Positions 1-8,187 of a stretch of 64,000 nt of DNA are shown one piece after another (the stretch's first letter is position 1; every line of letters begins with the position of its first letter). The stretch is from Enterococcus cecorum. Its GTDB lineage: Bacteria; Bacillota; Bacilli; Lactobacillales; Enterococcaceae. Under the pieces are notes generated by a model. That model made no database searches. It saw only the letters and a list, made by a program, of their open reading frames with translations, and was not told where the DNA came from. The position numbers were made by a program, and so were the translations under genes. The stretch covers positions 1 to 64,000 of the forward strand of contig NZ_JAKUDS010000009.1 of NCBI RefSeq assembly GCF_023221775.1, read 5' to 3'.

Positions 1-2
1 AT

Positions 3-1016
3 TTTAGCTACTTATTCATTGAGCTCATACTTTTAGTCAGCGTAATCTGTATTCGACCTATACTATTAAAACCAAAATGGCAAAGTCTGGACCTCTTAGG
101 CAGATATCTAATCAACTATCCTACTTTGGTAATTATCTTTTCAAGTATTTCGCTTTTCAAAAAAATTTTGACCACAACGCTACATGTCAAGATATGGATA
201 GTTTTAATGATAATCATGATAGGCATCTTACTTTTGAGTTATCGAATCCTAAAAAACAAAATCCAATTACGATTCAATCAGAGCTCGCTATTTCTTGAAT
301 TTTCGATTCTTATCCATGAATCTCACGTAACGATTTCTGCTTTTCTTTTCATGGTCCTAGTCCTACCTGGTCTTTTTATATATTCTGCCTTTGAAGTAAG
401 CCGAAATTATAGCTACCTTTTTAAAGACAGTATCCGATATTGTATACTATTTTGGTTACTATTTACAGCTATCAGTAGCAATAACTCTTTTTTATCTATG
501 TTGACAAGCTTTGATTTAGAAGCAAAACGGATGATTCAATTTCAGCATTTTGGTCACTTTTTACAAGAAAAATTTATACGAAAATTACAAATCAATTACC
601 TACTCCATTTCTTTTGTGATGCTATCTACTTCTTAGTTTTTCTGAGCATGATTCCAGAAACTTGGACAGTAAAATTAATGATTGTGACTTTCATACTTCC
701 TTATGCTTTGGTCATATTACCAGCTAGTTATCCGATTACCACTTCCATCTACCCGAACTTTTTTAGAACCGATCCATTTTATAATCGACCAACGATAAAA
801 GCGATTCTTATAAATTCTATCGGTATTCTTTTATTTGGACTCATCAATTTAGTTGTCTTGTTTCAATTGCACCAGCCTAATGCCAACGTTTATTTGCTAC
901 TTACTTTATGGGCAGTATTGCATTTGATAGGAATCTTTCTGACTATTTTGGCCATTTATCTAACCAAAAAACATTTAACATATTTTGTGGAAAGGAATAG
1001 TAACCATGTCACATAA
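3..1016 (+). CDS. Polytopic membrane protein, probable ABC permease partner (5' end outside window)
   Basis: The reading frame is open to the left edge of the window, so the true start lies upstream; the TTG at 126 is only an internal codon. The visible 337 residues are strongly hydrophobic, with about eight predicted membrane segments and no recognisable catalytic motif. The gene ends 11 bp inside an ABC ATPase gene, an arrangement typical of a permease followed by its ATPase. I infer that it is the membrane subunit of that transporter. No substrate can be assigned. A function as some other membrane protein cotranscribed with the ATPase cannot be excluded. Confidence 0.7.
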   Translation, partial: FSYLFIELILLVSVICIRPILLKPKWQSLDLLGRYLINYPTLVIIFSSISLFKKILTTTLHVKIWIVLMIIMIGILLLSYRILKNKIQLRFNQSSLFLEFSILIHESHVTISAFLFMVLVLPGLFIYSAFEVSRNYSYLFKDSIRYCILFWLLFTAISSNNSFLSMLTSFDLEAKRMIQFQHFGHFLQEKFIRKLQINYLLHFFCDAIYFLVFLSMIPETWTVKLMIVTFILPYALVILPASYPITTSIYPNFFRTDPFYNRPTIKAILINSIGILLFGLINLVVLFQLHQPNANVYLLLTLWAVLHLIGIFLTILAIYLTKKHLTYFVERNSNHVT

Positions 1017-1701
1017 TCATTTAGAAGTAAAAAACTTAAACTATAGCTATCCTAACCATACTTTTGCCTTAAAAAATATCCAATTGTCGTTAAAATCTGG
1101 ATATATTTATGGCTTAGTAGGTAAAAATGGCGCAGGAAAAACCACCTTATTAGATAATTTGGCTGGCTACTATTCTGCAAGCTATCCTTATATTCTGTAT
1201 AATAATGAACCTTTTACTCATGAATTAATCAAAAATAATTTAGGCTACCTTGAAACCAACTTATTATTATATGATTACTTGACGATTGATGAAAATTTGA
1301 GGTATATCTGTCAAATTAGAAGGCTGCGATATCCTAGTGACGATATGGATCACCTGATAGAAAACTTTGAATTGACTCCTTTCTTGGACCGACCATTGAA
1401 TCAATTATCAAAAGGAACATTGCTTAAAGTTCATTTGATTATGACTCTTATTCACCAACCGGCAATTCTTTTATTAGATGAACCATTTGATGGATTAGAT
1501 CCTACACAAGTCAAAAATCTACAAGAGCTATTGATAGATTATGCCCATCAAGGAAAAATCGTTCTGGTTTCTTCTCACGTGTTAGCTTATCTCACTGACT
1601 TATGTAATGAAATTTTTTATATGCAAGAAGGAAGGATAACTGCTGACTTATCTTATCGGGAATTTCCATTATTAACTGATTTCTTTCAATTAAACGATTA
1701 A
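1006..1701 (+). CDS. ABC transporter ATP-binding protein
   Basis: This is a 231-residue single-domain ABC ATPase. Walker A is GLVGKNGAGKTT, the signature is the degenerate LSKGTLLKV, Walker B is ILLLDEPFDGLD, and an H-loop SSH follows. The ATG at 1006 is preferred because AAAGGA lies 9 nt upstream; an in-frame TTG at 985 has no such site. It overlaps the preceding membrane gene by 11 bp, which suggests translational coupling. The signature resembles ATPases of drug or antimicrobial-peptide exporters and of YtrB-type systems, but the cargo is unknown. The ATPase at 5441 has a similar degenerate signature (ISKGMQKL). Confidence 0.9.
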   Translation: MSHNHLEVKNLNYSYPNHTFALKNIQLSLKSGYIYGLVGKNGAGKTTLLDNLAGYYSASYPYILYNNEPFTHELIKNNLGYLETNLLLYDYLTIDENLRYICQIRRLRYPSDDMDHLIENFELTPFLDRPLNQLSKGTLLKVHLIMTLIHQPAILLLDEPFDGLDPTQVKNLQELLIDYAHQGKIVLVSSHVLAYLTDLCNEIFYMQEGRITADLSYREFPLLTDFFQLND

Positions 1702-1840
1702 TATACGACTATCTATTTTTTTCTTGAAACTTATCACTTAAACTTTTACTTATCAAACCGTTTTTTTCAATACTCTCACTGATTATTTTTGAAATAGCCT
1801 AGAGATTTTCAAAAAACATCTGTCTGACAAGAATTTTCTC

Positions 1841-1870
1841 TTTACAGCACTGCGCAAAATATGTTAATAT
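1841..1870 (+). promoter_or_regulatory. rplS promoter
   Basis: The -35 TTTACA (1841-1846) is followed by TAATAT (1865-1870) at 18 bp, with an extended -10 TG at 1862-1863. It lies about 90 bp upstream of rplS and would start a structured leader. Confidence 0.6.
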
Positions 1871-1875
1871 ACTTT

Positions 1876-1959
1876 TTGAGCGTGTTTGCTCGTTAATTAC
1901 GATATTCCGCTGGGGCCTTATAAAGTCTTAAGAATATTTGGTATAAGGAGAAAGAAGAA
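1876..1959 (+). promoter_or_regulatory. Probable ribosomal protein L19 leader
   Basis: The leader between promoter and rplS contains a hairpin (GAGC/GCTC around 1878-1890). It also has a 7-bp perfect pairing of CCTTATA (1916-1922) with TATAAGG (1942-1948), which overlaps the Shine-Dalgarno sequence at 1946-1950. An autoregulatory L19 leader is a known RNA family upstream of rplS in low-G+C Gram-positives. Assignment here rests on position and on the paired ribosome-binding site, not on a covariance-model match. Confidence 0.5.
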
Positions 1960-2307
1960 ATGAATCCATTAATTCAAGAATTAACTCAAGAACAATTACG
2001 TTCAGACATCCCAGCATTCCGTCCTGGTGATACTGTACGTGTACACGCAAAAGTTGTGGAAGGTTCACGTGAACGTATCCAAATTTTTGAAGGTGTAGTA
2101 ATCAAACGTCGTGGTGCTGGCATTAGCGAAACTTACACAGTACGTAAGATTTCTAACGGTGTTGGTGTTGAACGTACATTCCCATTACACACACCTCGTG
2201 TAGCTAAAATCGAAGTAGTACGTTACGGTAAAGTACGTCGTGCGAAACTTTACTACTTACGTGCATTACACGGTAAAGCAGCTCGTATTAAAGAAATCCG
2301 TCGTTAA
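1960..2307 (+). CDS. rplS: 50S ribosomal protein L19
   Basis: The 115-residue product has the full-length L19 sequence, including [16 protein letters not shown] and the basic C-terminus [11 protein letters not shown]19 sits at the 30S-50S interface. The start ATG follows AAGGAG with good spacing. The gene is normally the last of the rpsP-rimM-trmD-rplS group. Here it lies on the opposite strand and converges on trmD, with its own promoter and leader. Codon use is strongly biased, as expected for a ribosomal protein. Confidence 0.98.
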   Translation: MNPLIQELTQEQLRSDIPAFRPGDTVRVHAKVVEGSRERIQIFEGVVIKRRGAGISETYTVRKISNGVGVERTFPLHTPRVAKIEVVRYGKVRRAKLYYLRALHGKAARIKEIRR

Positions 2308-2318
2308 TTTATCGACAC

Positions 2319-2356
2319 AAACCACTTGCCCATTTGGTGAGTGGTTTTTTCTTTTT
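2319..2356 (+). terminator. rplS intrinsic terminator (possibly bidirectional)
   Basis: AAACCACT (2319-2326) pairs with AGTGGTTT (2340-2347) and is followed by a T-rich tract. It lies between the convergent rplS and trmD. Confidence 0.85.
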
Positions 2357-2401
2357 ATAGCAAAAAAACAAACGGATAGCTTGCCTACCCGCTTGCCTTC
2401 T

Positions 2402-3160
2402 TTATTCTTCAATATTTTTTTGTGCTTCTTCTTGTTTGACCTCAGCTAGTAGTTTAGCCATTTGTTTGGTTAAATCCAATTTTTCAAGCATATCTGGACG
2501 ACGTAAATAGGTTCTGCGCAATGATTCTTTTAATTGCCATTCTTCTATTAATTTATGATTACCATTCGTTAAGACAAACGGTACCTCCATCCCCTTGAAA
2601 TTCGCTGGTCGGGTATATTGTGGATGCTCTAATAATCCGGTCGAATGTGAATCAGTTTGAGCAGAAGTTTGATTGCCTAAAACATCTGGCAATAAGCGGA
2701 CTGTTGCATCAATCATTACCATCGCCCCGAGTTCGCCCCCGGTTAGCACATAGTCCCCTAAAGAAACTTCATCCGTCACTAAAGTTCGAATACGTTCATC
2801 ATAGCCTTCATAATGACCACAAATAAAAACAAGCTGCTCCTCTTTAGAAAATTCTTCAGCCATTTTTTGATTGAAAGGTTTTCCCGCCGGATCAAGTAAA
2901 ATAATTCGCTTCTTGACATCTGGTGTTTGTGCTTCAATCGCCTTTAAATTATCATAGATGGGCTGAACCTTCAAAAGCATGCCCGCACCGCCACCATATG
3001 GATAGTCATCAACGGTTTGATGCTTGTTGTCTGAATAATCACGGAAATTATGCACATGAAGCTCTAACAGATCCTTCTCTTGGGCCTTCCCGATAATCGA
3101 TTCACCTAAAGGATTGGTAAACATATTTGGAAAAAGAGTTAAGACATCAATCCTCATCAT
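2402..3160 (-). CDS. trmD: tRNA (guanine-N1-)-methyltransferase
   Basis: The 252-residue product is full length for TrmD, the SPOUT-class enzyme that makes m1G37 in tRNA with S-adenosylmethionine. Visible signatures are [10 protein letters not shown] at the N-terminus, GGGAGML, and the trefoil-knot segment around [18 protein letters not shown]. It overlaps rimM by 14 bp, so the two are translationally coupled. The first of two adjacent ATG codons was kept; the second (3157) is equally possible. Confidence 0.97.
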   Translation of the reverse strand: MMRIDVLTLFPNMFTNPLGESIIGKAQEKDLLELHVHNFRDYSDNKHQTVDDYPYGGGAGMLLKVQPIYDNLKAIEAQTPDVKKRIILLDPAGKPFNQKMAEEFSKEEQLVFICGHYEGYDERIRTLVTDEVSLGDYVLTGGELGAMVMIDATVRLLPDVLGNQTSAQTDSHSTGLLEHPQYTRPANFKGMEVPFVLTNGNHKLIEEWQLKESLRRTYLRRPDMLEKLDLTKQMAKLLAEVKQEEAQKNIEE

Positions 3161-3671
3161 CCATCAACCCTTCTAACAATTCCACTTTCACAAAGCCTTC
3201 TGCGACATTAATCTCTTTTACTACTGGCTCAATATACGGTAACAAGAAATCTTTCTTCCCTGGACGTTTGACTACCCACACATCATTCGCACCTGGAGAT
3301 AAAATTTCCTGAACTTTCCCGATTACTTCACCCTTTTCATCAATGACACTTAAGCCGATAATTTCATGGTAGTAAAATTCACCTTCAGCTAATTCAGATA
3401 AATCCTCACTTGAAACTTTTAAAATGCCATCACGAAAAGCTTCTACTTGATTGACATTCGTATAGCCCTCAAAAGTTAATAAGTCAAAGTTTTTATGCTT
3501 ACGGTGACTAGTAATCGTTAGTGTCAACGGCTCATGCTTAGCCCTAAATAAAGTGAGTTGATTGCCAACTTGATAACGCTCTTCTGGAAAATCTGTCTGG
3601 GAAATCACGCGGACTTCTCCTCGGATACCATGCGTATTCACAATCTTACCAACATTGTAAAATTCCGTCAT
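3147..3671 (-). CDS. rimM: Ribosome maturation factor RimM
   Basis: This is the RimM family protein (about 174 residues) that binds S19 and assists maturation of the 30S head. The N-terminal barrel shows [17 protein letters not shown]. The C-terminal PRC-barrel shows [13 protein letters not shown] and [12 protein letters not shown]. The start at 3671 ([11 protein letters not shown]) is chosen because AAAGGA lies 9 nt upstream; the in-frame ATG at 3680 abuts that site. It lies directly upstream of trmD, the usual order. Confidence 0.95.
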   Translation of the reverse strand: MTEFYNVGKIVNTHGIRGEVRVISQTDFPEERYQVGNQLTLFRAKHEPLTLTITSHRKHKNFDLLTFEGYTNVNQVEAFRDGILKVSSEDLSELAEGEFYYHEIIGLSVIDEKGEVIGKVQEILSPGANDVWVVKRPGKKDFLLPYIEPVVKEINVAEGFVKVELLEGLMDDED

Positions 3672-3695
3672 TACTCTCATTCCTTTCTTACTATT

Positions 3696-3947
3696 TTAAA
3701 TATATTGCGAAACAAACTGTCTTATTTTTTCTAGTCCATGATTCAACCAATCTTTGAAAGTCTGTAAATCAATGAGTTTAGGAGAACCTGACTTTAATTG
3801 CTGGACCATCGTCATCCATTCACTCTGATAAACCCAAAGTAAAAAGAGGATGATGATCAAAAATAGTAATTTCAGCAATTTAGATTTGACTTTGAATAAA
3901 GCAATGAAAAGACACACAACCACAAAACACATAATCCAAAAATCCAT
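3696..3947 (-). CDS. Small membrane protein of unknown function
   Basis: An 83-residue ORF is preceded by GAGGAGGG 5-8 nt before its ATG, so it is very probably translated. The N-terminal half has two closely spaced hydrophobic segments (about residues 1-18 and 24-42, separated by KVKSKLLK). The C-terminal half is soluble and amphipathic. It lies in the rpsP-rimM interval, where many Firmicutes carry other small genes such as ylqD, but it does not look like YlqD. No function can be assigned. Confidence 0.7.
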   Translation of the reverse strand: MDFWIMCFVVVCLFIALFKVKSKLLKLLFLIIILFLLWVYQSEWMTMVQQLKSGSPKLIDLQTFKDWLNHGLEKIRQFVSQYI

Positions 3948-3997
3948 CAGTATCCCTCCTCATATCCTTTATCTCGACTCGGCTCACTTCCTTGAGT

Positions 3998-4134
3998 TAG
4001 ACGGTGTTCAGCGACTAGCCACTTCGGCGTAAGACATTCTCGTCTGGGAAAGTCTTTACTTCTAGGACTTTCCCGACGTTCTGGACAAACTTATCCGCTC
4101 GTGGCTGATCGAGTCGCTTCACATCCTTGTACTA
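3998..4134. repeat. Palindromic intergenic repeat, copy 1 (EFAR-like organisation)
   Basis: An imperfect palindrome: AGCGACT (4010-4016) with AGTCGCT (4112-4118), AGCCAC (4016-4021) with GTGGCT (4101-4106), and a central stem CGTC-T-GGGAAAGTC (4041-4054) with GACTTTCCC-GACG (4066-4078). It ends in CTTCACATCCTTGTACTA, which recurs with one change at the end of copy 2. Its size and double-stem layout recall the EFAR repeats reported from E. faecalis. I cannot test sequence identity. Confidence 0.7.
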
Positions 4135-4270
4135 ATCTATGTTCAGCAGCTAGACATTGTGAAATTCGCCCTCCCGCTTGTGAAAATCTCCTTTCATCCG
4201 ATTTTCTCAGCGGTAGGTAAGTACACGAATTTCTTCATGTCTGCTCAAGCTGCTTCACATTCTTGTACTA
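4135..4270. repeat. Palindromic intergenic repeat, copy 2
   Basis: A second, diverged copy in tandem with the first. Four nested stems: AGCAGCT (4145-4151) with AGCTGCT (4248-4254), AGACAT (4152-4157) with ATGTCT (4237-4242), GAAATTCG (4161-4168) with CGAATTTC (4226-4233), and GAAAATC (4182-4188) with GATTTTC (4200-4206). Compared with copy 1, both sides of the stems have changed, so pairing is kept. Confidence 0.7.
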
Positions 4271-4305
4271 AAAAAGACTAGAACTTATTGAGTCCCAGTC
4301 TTTTC
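4268..4305 (-). terminator. Terminator after khpA
   Basis: On the minus strand AAAGACT and the bases after it form a 10-bp stem (two G-U pairs) with AGTCTTT, followed by a T-run. It lies just 3' of khpA and would limit read-through from rpsP-khpA into the small membrane gene and rimM. Confidence 0.75.
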
Positions 4306-4314
4306 TTTTCATCA

Positions 4315-4569
4315 TTACTCTTTGCCGTCTAAGATATTTAAACGAACCTTCTTTGGACCATTTACACGTACACTGTAAACAATAGTACGAATGGCTTTTG
4401 CTACTCGACCTTGTTTGCCAATGATACGACCAATATCTTCTGGTGCAACGGTCAAATTGTATTCAATAAATTCTTCTGACTCAGACACTTCCAATTGGAC
4501 TTGGTCAGGCTGAGTAACTAATGGACGAACGATTGTTAAGACTAAAGCTTGCAAATCTTTCATATCCAT
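4315..4569 (-). CDS. khpA: KH-domain RNA-binding protein KhpA
   Basis: The 84-residue product is a single KH domain with the GxxG loop in IGRIIGKQGRVAKAIR. It belongs to the KhpA/YlqC family, an RNA chaperone that works with KhpB and affects cell division and elongation in Gram-positive cocci. It follows rpsP at 5 bp, as is standard. Two in-frame ATGs are close together (4569 and 4563); AAGGTG is better spaced for the second, so the protein may be two residues shorter. Confidence 0.93.
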   Translation of the reverse strand: MDMKDLQALVLTIVRPLVTQPDQVQLEVSESEEFIEYNLTVAPEDIGRIIGKQGRVAKAIRTIVYSVRVNGPKKVRLNILDGKE

Positions 4570-4574
4570 TCACC

Positions 4575-4850
4575 TTATTTCTTAGCAAATTTAGCTTCAT
4601 GATGTTTCTTCATAACGCCTTCTTTTGAAAGGATGTTACGAACAGTATCAGAAGGTTGTGCACCTTTTGATAACCAATCAAGTACTAAATCTTCTTTGAT
4701 TGTTACTTCTGCAGGGTCTTTCAATGGGTTGTAAGTACCTACAGTTTCAATAAAACGTCCGTCACGAGGAGAACGTGAATCAGCAACTACAATACGGTAG
4801 AAAGGAGCTTTTTTAGATCCCATACGTTTTAAACGAATTTTAACTGCCAT
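4575..4850 (-). CDS. rpsP: 30S ribosomal protein S16
   Basis: The 91-residue product begins [19 protein letters not shown], the S16 signature, and continues with [14 protein letters not shown] and [12 protein letters not shown]. The start at 4850 is set by GGAGGTG 9 nt upstream; an upstream in-frame ATG overlaps that site and would add a non-conserved MEVLIN. It is the first gene of the khpA-rimM-trmD group. Confidence 0.97.
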   Translation of the reverse strand: MAVKIRLKRMGSKKAPFYRIVVADSRSPRDGRFIETVGTYNPLKDPAEVTIKEDLVLDWLSKGAQPSDTVRNILSKEGVMKKHHEAKFAKK

Positions 4851-4888
4851 GTTAATTAACACCTCCATAATTTTTAATCACATGTGCT

Positions 4889-4917
4889 AGTTTAACAGTT
4901 TTTGCTCACGGTGTAAA
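4889..4917 (-). promoter_or_regulatory. rpsP promoter
   Basis: On the minus strand, TTTACA (4912-4917) and TAAACT (4889-4894) are 17 bp apart, with a TG of the extended -10 type. It is divergent from the YtrA-type operon. Confidence 0.6.
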
Positions 4918-4982
4918 GAGTTTTTTCTTTACAGCTTAAAATTTTTTCATTAAATTTTTTTCATTTTAGAAATAGCGTCCTA

Positions 4983-5018
4983 TTGACTGTATTAAGTGTA
5001 CTAGTTATAATAGTACAC
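4983..5018 (+). promoter_or_regulatory. Promoter and palindromic operator of the YtrA-type operon
   Basis: TTGACT (4983-4988) and TATAAT (5006-5011) are separated by 17 bp. A perfect inverted repeat GTGTACTA (4996-5003) / TAGTACAC (5011-5018) brackets the -10. Binding there would block RNA polymerase, and the first gene encodes a GntR-family repressor, so autoregulation is likely. The operator assignment is an inference from position and symmetry. Confidence 0.75.
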
Positions 5019-5055
5019 GAAGGACAGTGAAAATAGATAGAAAGGAGCAAAGCAG

Positions 5056-5463
5056 ATGATGTTAAGTATCGACAAAACGAGCAGCAAACCCTATTATGAA
5101 CAGCTCGTCTTATCTGTAAAAGAAAGTGTCATACAAGGTGTTTTGCAACCAGGCGATCAACTCCCCTCGGTTCGTGAAGCTGCCAAACAACTCTTAATGA
5201 ATCCCAATACCGTTAGTAAAGCCTATAAACAACTAGAAGCTGAACAAGTCATCGTCACAGTCAAAGGCAAAGGGACCTTTATCAAAGAAACACAAGACTT
5301 ACCAAAAGATACTTACAAGATTCAACAACTGAAAAGTCAACTTTATAATTTCATGATTGAAGCACGGCATCTGAAAATAGAGAATCATGAAATCTTACAA
5401 TGGATTGACGAAATTACCACCGAGTTAGGAGGAGCAGAAAATGAAAGTCACGAATCTATCTAA
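5056..5463 (+). CDS. GntR family (YtrA subfamily) transcriptional regulator
   Basis: The 135-residue protein has an N-terminal winged helix (QLPSVREAAKQLLMNPNTVSKAYKQLEAEQVI) and only a short C-terminal helical tail, as in YtrA-type regulators. Such regulators usually repress a neighbouring ABC operon and respond to cell-wall-active peptides. Here the ABC ATPase gene overlaps it by 23 bp. AAAGGAG precedes the start, and two adjacent ATG codons are available. The palindrome in its own promoter is the obvious target. Confidence 0.92.
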   Translation: MMLSIDKTSSKPYYEQLVLSVKESVIQGVLQPGDQLPSVREAAKQLLMNPNTVSKAYKQLEAEQVIVTVKGKGTFIKETQDLPKDTYKIQQLKSQLYNFMIEARHLKIENHEILQWIDEITTELGGAENESHESI

Positions 5464-6313
5464 AACGATTGACCAAAAAGAAATATTACGCAATATCCAC
5501 TTCGAATTAACTCCTGGAGAAATCGTTGGCTTAGTTGGACGCAATGGCTCAGGAAAAACCACCCTTTTTCGTACCCTAAGCAATCAATACTTAGCAGATA
5601 CAGGAGAAGTTTGGATTCATGGGGAAAATATTTTTGAACAACCGCAATATAAAACTGAACTATTCTTTATTGATGAAAAGGAAAACTTCTTCAATCCTTA
5701 TTCATTGAAAAAAATTGCTGGATTCTATCAATTGAGTTATCCGAAATTTGATCTCGATTTATTTACCCAGCTAATGAACACTTATCAGTTGCCATTGAAT
5801 CGGACCTATCAACGGATTTCTAAGGGGATGCAAAAATTATTCTTACTTATTTTAGCAATGAGTTCTAAGGCTACTTATATTTTACTTGACGAACCTTTTG
5901 ATGGTTTAGATGTCCTAGTGAAAAAACAAATGGTGGAACTCTTATTAGACGCTATCAGCAATGAACCAATCAGCATCTTAGTTTCTTCTCATCAACTCAA
6001 TGAGCTAGAACCGATTATCGATCGCGTGCTATTGTTAAGTCAACACACCATTACTCAAGATTATCAATTAGAAAGTTTACGGGAAAAGGCGCGCAAACTT
6101 CAACTAGTCTTTAAAGGCAAGGACATTCCAGAACTCGTCAAACAAAATTCTAAAGCGATTGATATCCAAGGGCGTGTCATTGTAGCACTATTTGAAAACT
6201 ATACCGATGAACTGGCGACTCAACTCAAAGCACTCGAACCACTTGTCATGGAAGAACTACCTATTCAATTAAGTGACGTCTTTGAAGCCAATCTCAGAAA
6301 TGAAAAAATTTAA
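5441..6313 (+). CDS. ABC transporter ATP-binding protein (YtrB-like)
   Basis: This 290-residue ATPase has Walker A VGRNGSGKTT, degenerate signature ISKGMQKLFL, Walker B ILLDEPFDGLD and H-loop SSHQ, then about 80 extra C-terminal residues. The start ATG lies inside the regulator gene, behind GGAGGAG. Together with the downstream permease it forms an ABC-2-type exporter. The pairing with a YtrA-type regulator suggests an envelope-stress or peptide-resistance role, which is an inference. Confidence 0.9.
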   Translation: MKVTNLSKTIDQKEILRNIHFELTPGEIVGLVGRNGSGKTTLFRTLSNQYLADTGEVWIHGENIFEQPQYKTELFFIDEKENFFNPYSLKKIAGFYQLSYPKFDLDLFTQLMNTYQLPLNRTYQRISKGMQKLFLLILAMSSKATYILLDEPFDGLDVLVKKQMVELLLDAISNEPISILVSSHQLNELEPIIDRVLLLSQHTITQDYQLESLREKARKLQLVFKGKDIPELVKQNSKAIDIQGRVIVALFENYTDELATQLKALEPLVMEELPIQLSDVFEANLRNEKI

Positions 6314-6325
6314 GGAGGAACAAAT

Positions 6326-7408
6326 ATGCTTTACAAAATTTATTGGAAACGCAGCAAATGGGTAATCCTCTTGGCTAGTCTGGCTATTTTTGCTAGCTTT
6401 ATGTTACCAAGAATTGATTTAATTATAAATTGGCAAACTTCAGAAAATTACTACCACTCAACCAAATTTATTGAAGATTATTCAGATGATAACTATACTG
6501 CACAACAACGACAAGCAATGGTAACCAATATCCTAACATTGCATAATAAAGACGATAAAATGCACCCGATAAATGCATTTGCAGAACATATAAGTTTTGC
6601 CTTACAAGAAATCAATAAATACAGTAACAACACCTATCTATTATATGTCTTATTATTTTTATCTTTGGGATTTGCTACTTTCTTTTTTGATTACAAAACG
6701 AAATTTAATCAGTTTTTATTTACCAATTATGATAGAAAGAAAATTTTCTTTAGCAAATTTCTATTTTACAGTGCATGGATTTGTGGAATCACTCTCTTTA
6801 GTAGTATCTGTACGGAAATATTATTAGCCGTAACCATTCCTGCTAAGTATCTCAACTGGAATTTATTGCAAATTATCTGTGCAATTCTGAGTTGCGTCAT
6901 AACTTACTATTTCTTTTTTATTATCGGTTTATTCCTAGGAACAACTTTAGGACACTCATTTTTTGCACCTTTTAGTTTGTTGTTTGTGGTGTATTATTTT
7001 AAGGAATTTACATTTTTGATGAATTATTATCCTAATTGGGCGAGATATTTGAACACCTTGCGTTTTTCTGCTAATTTTTACAGTATTCATCCTTACTTAT
7101 TAGTAACCATCTGTTTGATCAGTTTAGGATTAATTTTTCTAGCAAGTTATAGTTTTACAAAACAATCAACTGAGATAAGCAATTTAGTAGTCTTACTACC
7201 ACAGTTTCGATTCGTAGTAGCTGGCGTTTTGATACTTTTAGTCACTATCTTCTACTTTGCTGAGCAGTTGATAACCAATTTTTATCTATGGTGGGCAAAT
7301 TTACCAATATTCATCGCCTGTGTTTTGTTCATTTTCATTACAGTCTATTATCAAAGTTGGGTAAAAATCTGGCAAAAACACCAATATAGGCATACAACGA
7401 GGAAGTGA
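6326..7408 (+). CDS. ABC transporter permease
   Basis: A 360-residue membrane protein with an N-terminal segment followed by an extracytoplasmic stretch (about residues 35-95), then further hydrophobic segments: an ABC-2 layout. It starts after AAGGAGGAAC, 12 bp beyond the ATPase gene, and its stop lies just before the start of the C39-like gene. It is most likely the membrane half of the ATPase encoded at 5441. Substrate unknown. Confidence 0.85.
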   Translation: MLYKIYWKRSKWVILLASLAIFASFMLPRIDLIINWQTSENYYHSTKFIEDYSDDNYTAQQRQAMVTNILTLHNKDDKMHPINAFAEHISFALQEINKYSNNTYLLYVLLFLSLGFATFFFDYKTKFNQFLFTNYDRKKIFFSKFLFYSAWICGITLFSSICTEILLAVTIPAKYLNWNLLQIICAILSCVITYYFFFIIGLFLGTTLGHSFFAPFSLLFVVYYFKEFTFLMNYYPNWARYLNTLRFSANFYSIHPYLLVTICLISLGLIFLASYSFTKQSTEISNLVVLLPQFRFVVAGVLILLVTIFYFAEQLITNFYLWWANLPIFIACVLFIFITVYYQSWVKIWQKHQYRHTTRK

Positions 7409-7413
7409 TAACC

Positions 7414-8172
7414 ATGAAAAAAGCGAAGAAATTGGCGTTATTATTGTTGCTGTGTATCCTACTACTATTTTTCTTTCTAAGATTAAAAGACAATCACAGT
7501 CCTATTGTTGATGATTTGGTGACACAATTAGAAAATACAGTAGTAGGACTTGAGGTAAAATTTTCTTTCGGTCCAAAAGTGCAAATAGATGTGCCTTTGG
7601 AAAGTCAATTTGATGAACCCAGTTTACAAAACGGTTGCGAAATTACTGCCCTATCTATGCTTTTAAGATATTATGGCTATCACGTTAATAAAAATCAATT
7701 AGCCAAACAATTAAACTATGTGCCACTAAAAGTCGATGACACGTATTATGGCGATCCCAATGAAGGATTTGTCGGCAATATAAAAGAAGGCAAACAAGCG
7801 ATGGGCGTATGGTCTACTCCCATCAAAGCTGTTGCCGAACAAATCGTTGGCGATAACTATACCGTGCATGACGAACCTATTTCATTTACTAAGTTGAAAA
7901 AACTCATTAACCAGTCAACCCCCGTGTGGATTTTAGCTACTTTAGAATTAAAGGTACCAAGTGATAGTGATTTTATCGAATGGCCAACAAAAAATGGCAC
8001 TCGGATAGTTACACCAAAAATCCATTCTGCTGTTATTACTGGCATGCACGGACAATACTTTTATGTCAACGATCCATACGGCTATAAAAATCGTCGCGTC
8101 AAACAAAAAGACTTGCAACAAATCTATGAACGTATGGGATGCCAGCTTATTTATTTGGAGAAAAATGGATAA
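7414..8172 (+). CDS. Membrane-anchored C39-like (cysteine protease fold) protein
   Basis: The 252-residue protein has an N-terminal signal anchor (about residues 5-22) and an extracytoplasmic domain resembling peptidase_C39_2. The likely catalytic cysteine is C75 in LQNGCEITALSMLLRYYG, the histidine is H204 in PKIHSAVITG, and the acid is D220 in VNDPYG. Unlike bacteriocin exporters of the C39 class, it is not fused to an ABC transporter and would sit outside the cell. The ATG at 7414 follows GAGGAA; a GTG at 7405 is too close to that site. It may process or sense an exported peptide, but no precursor gene was found. Confidence 0.8.
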   Translation: MKKAKKLALLLLLCILLLFFFLRLKDNHSPIVDDLVTQLENTVVGLEVKFSFGPKVQIDVPLESQFDEPSLQNGCEITALSMLLRYYGYHVNKNQLAKQLNYVPLKVDDTYYGDPNEGFVGNIKEGKQAMGVWSTPIKAVAEQIVGDNYTVHDEPISFTKLKKLINQSTPVWILATLELKVPSDSDFIEWPTKNGTRIVTPKIHSAVITGMHGQYFYVNDPYGYKNRRVKQKDLQQIYERMGCQLIYLEKNG

Positions 8173-8187
8173 CGAGGAGGTGTCAAA

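Noticed and set aside
77-298. 73-codon ORF at the window start
   Set aside because: Shadow frame of the membrane protein gene, whose frame is open from the window edge.
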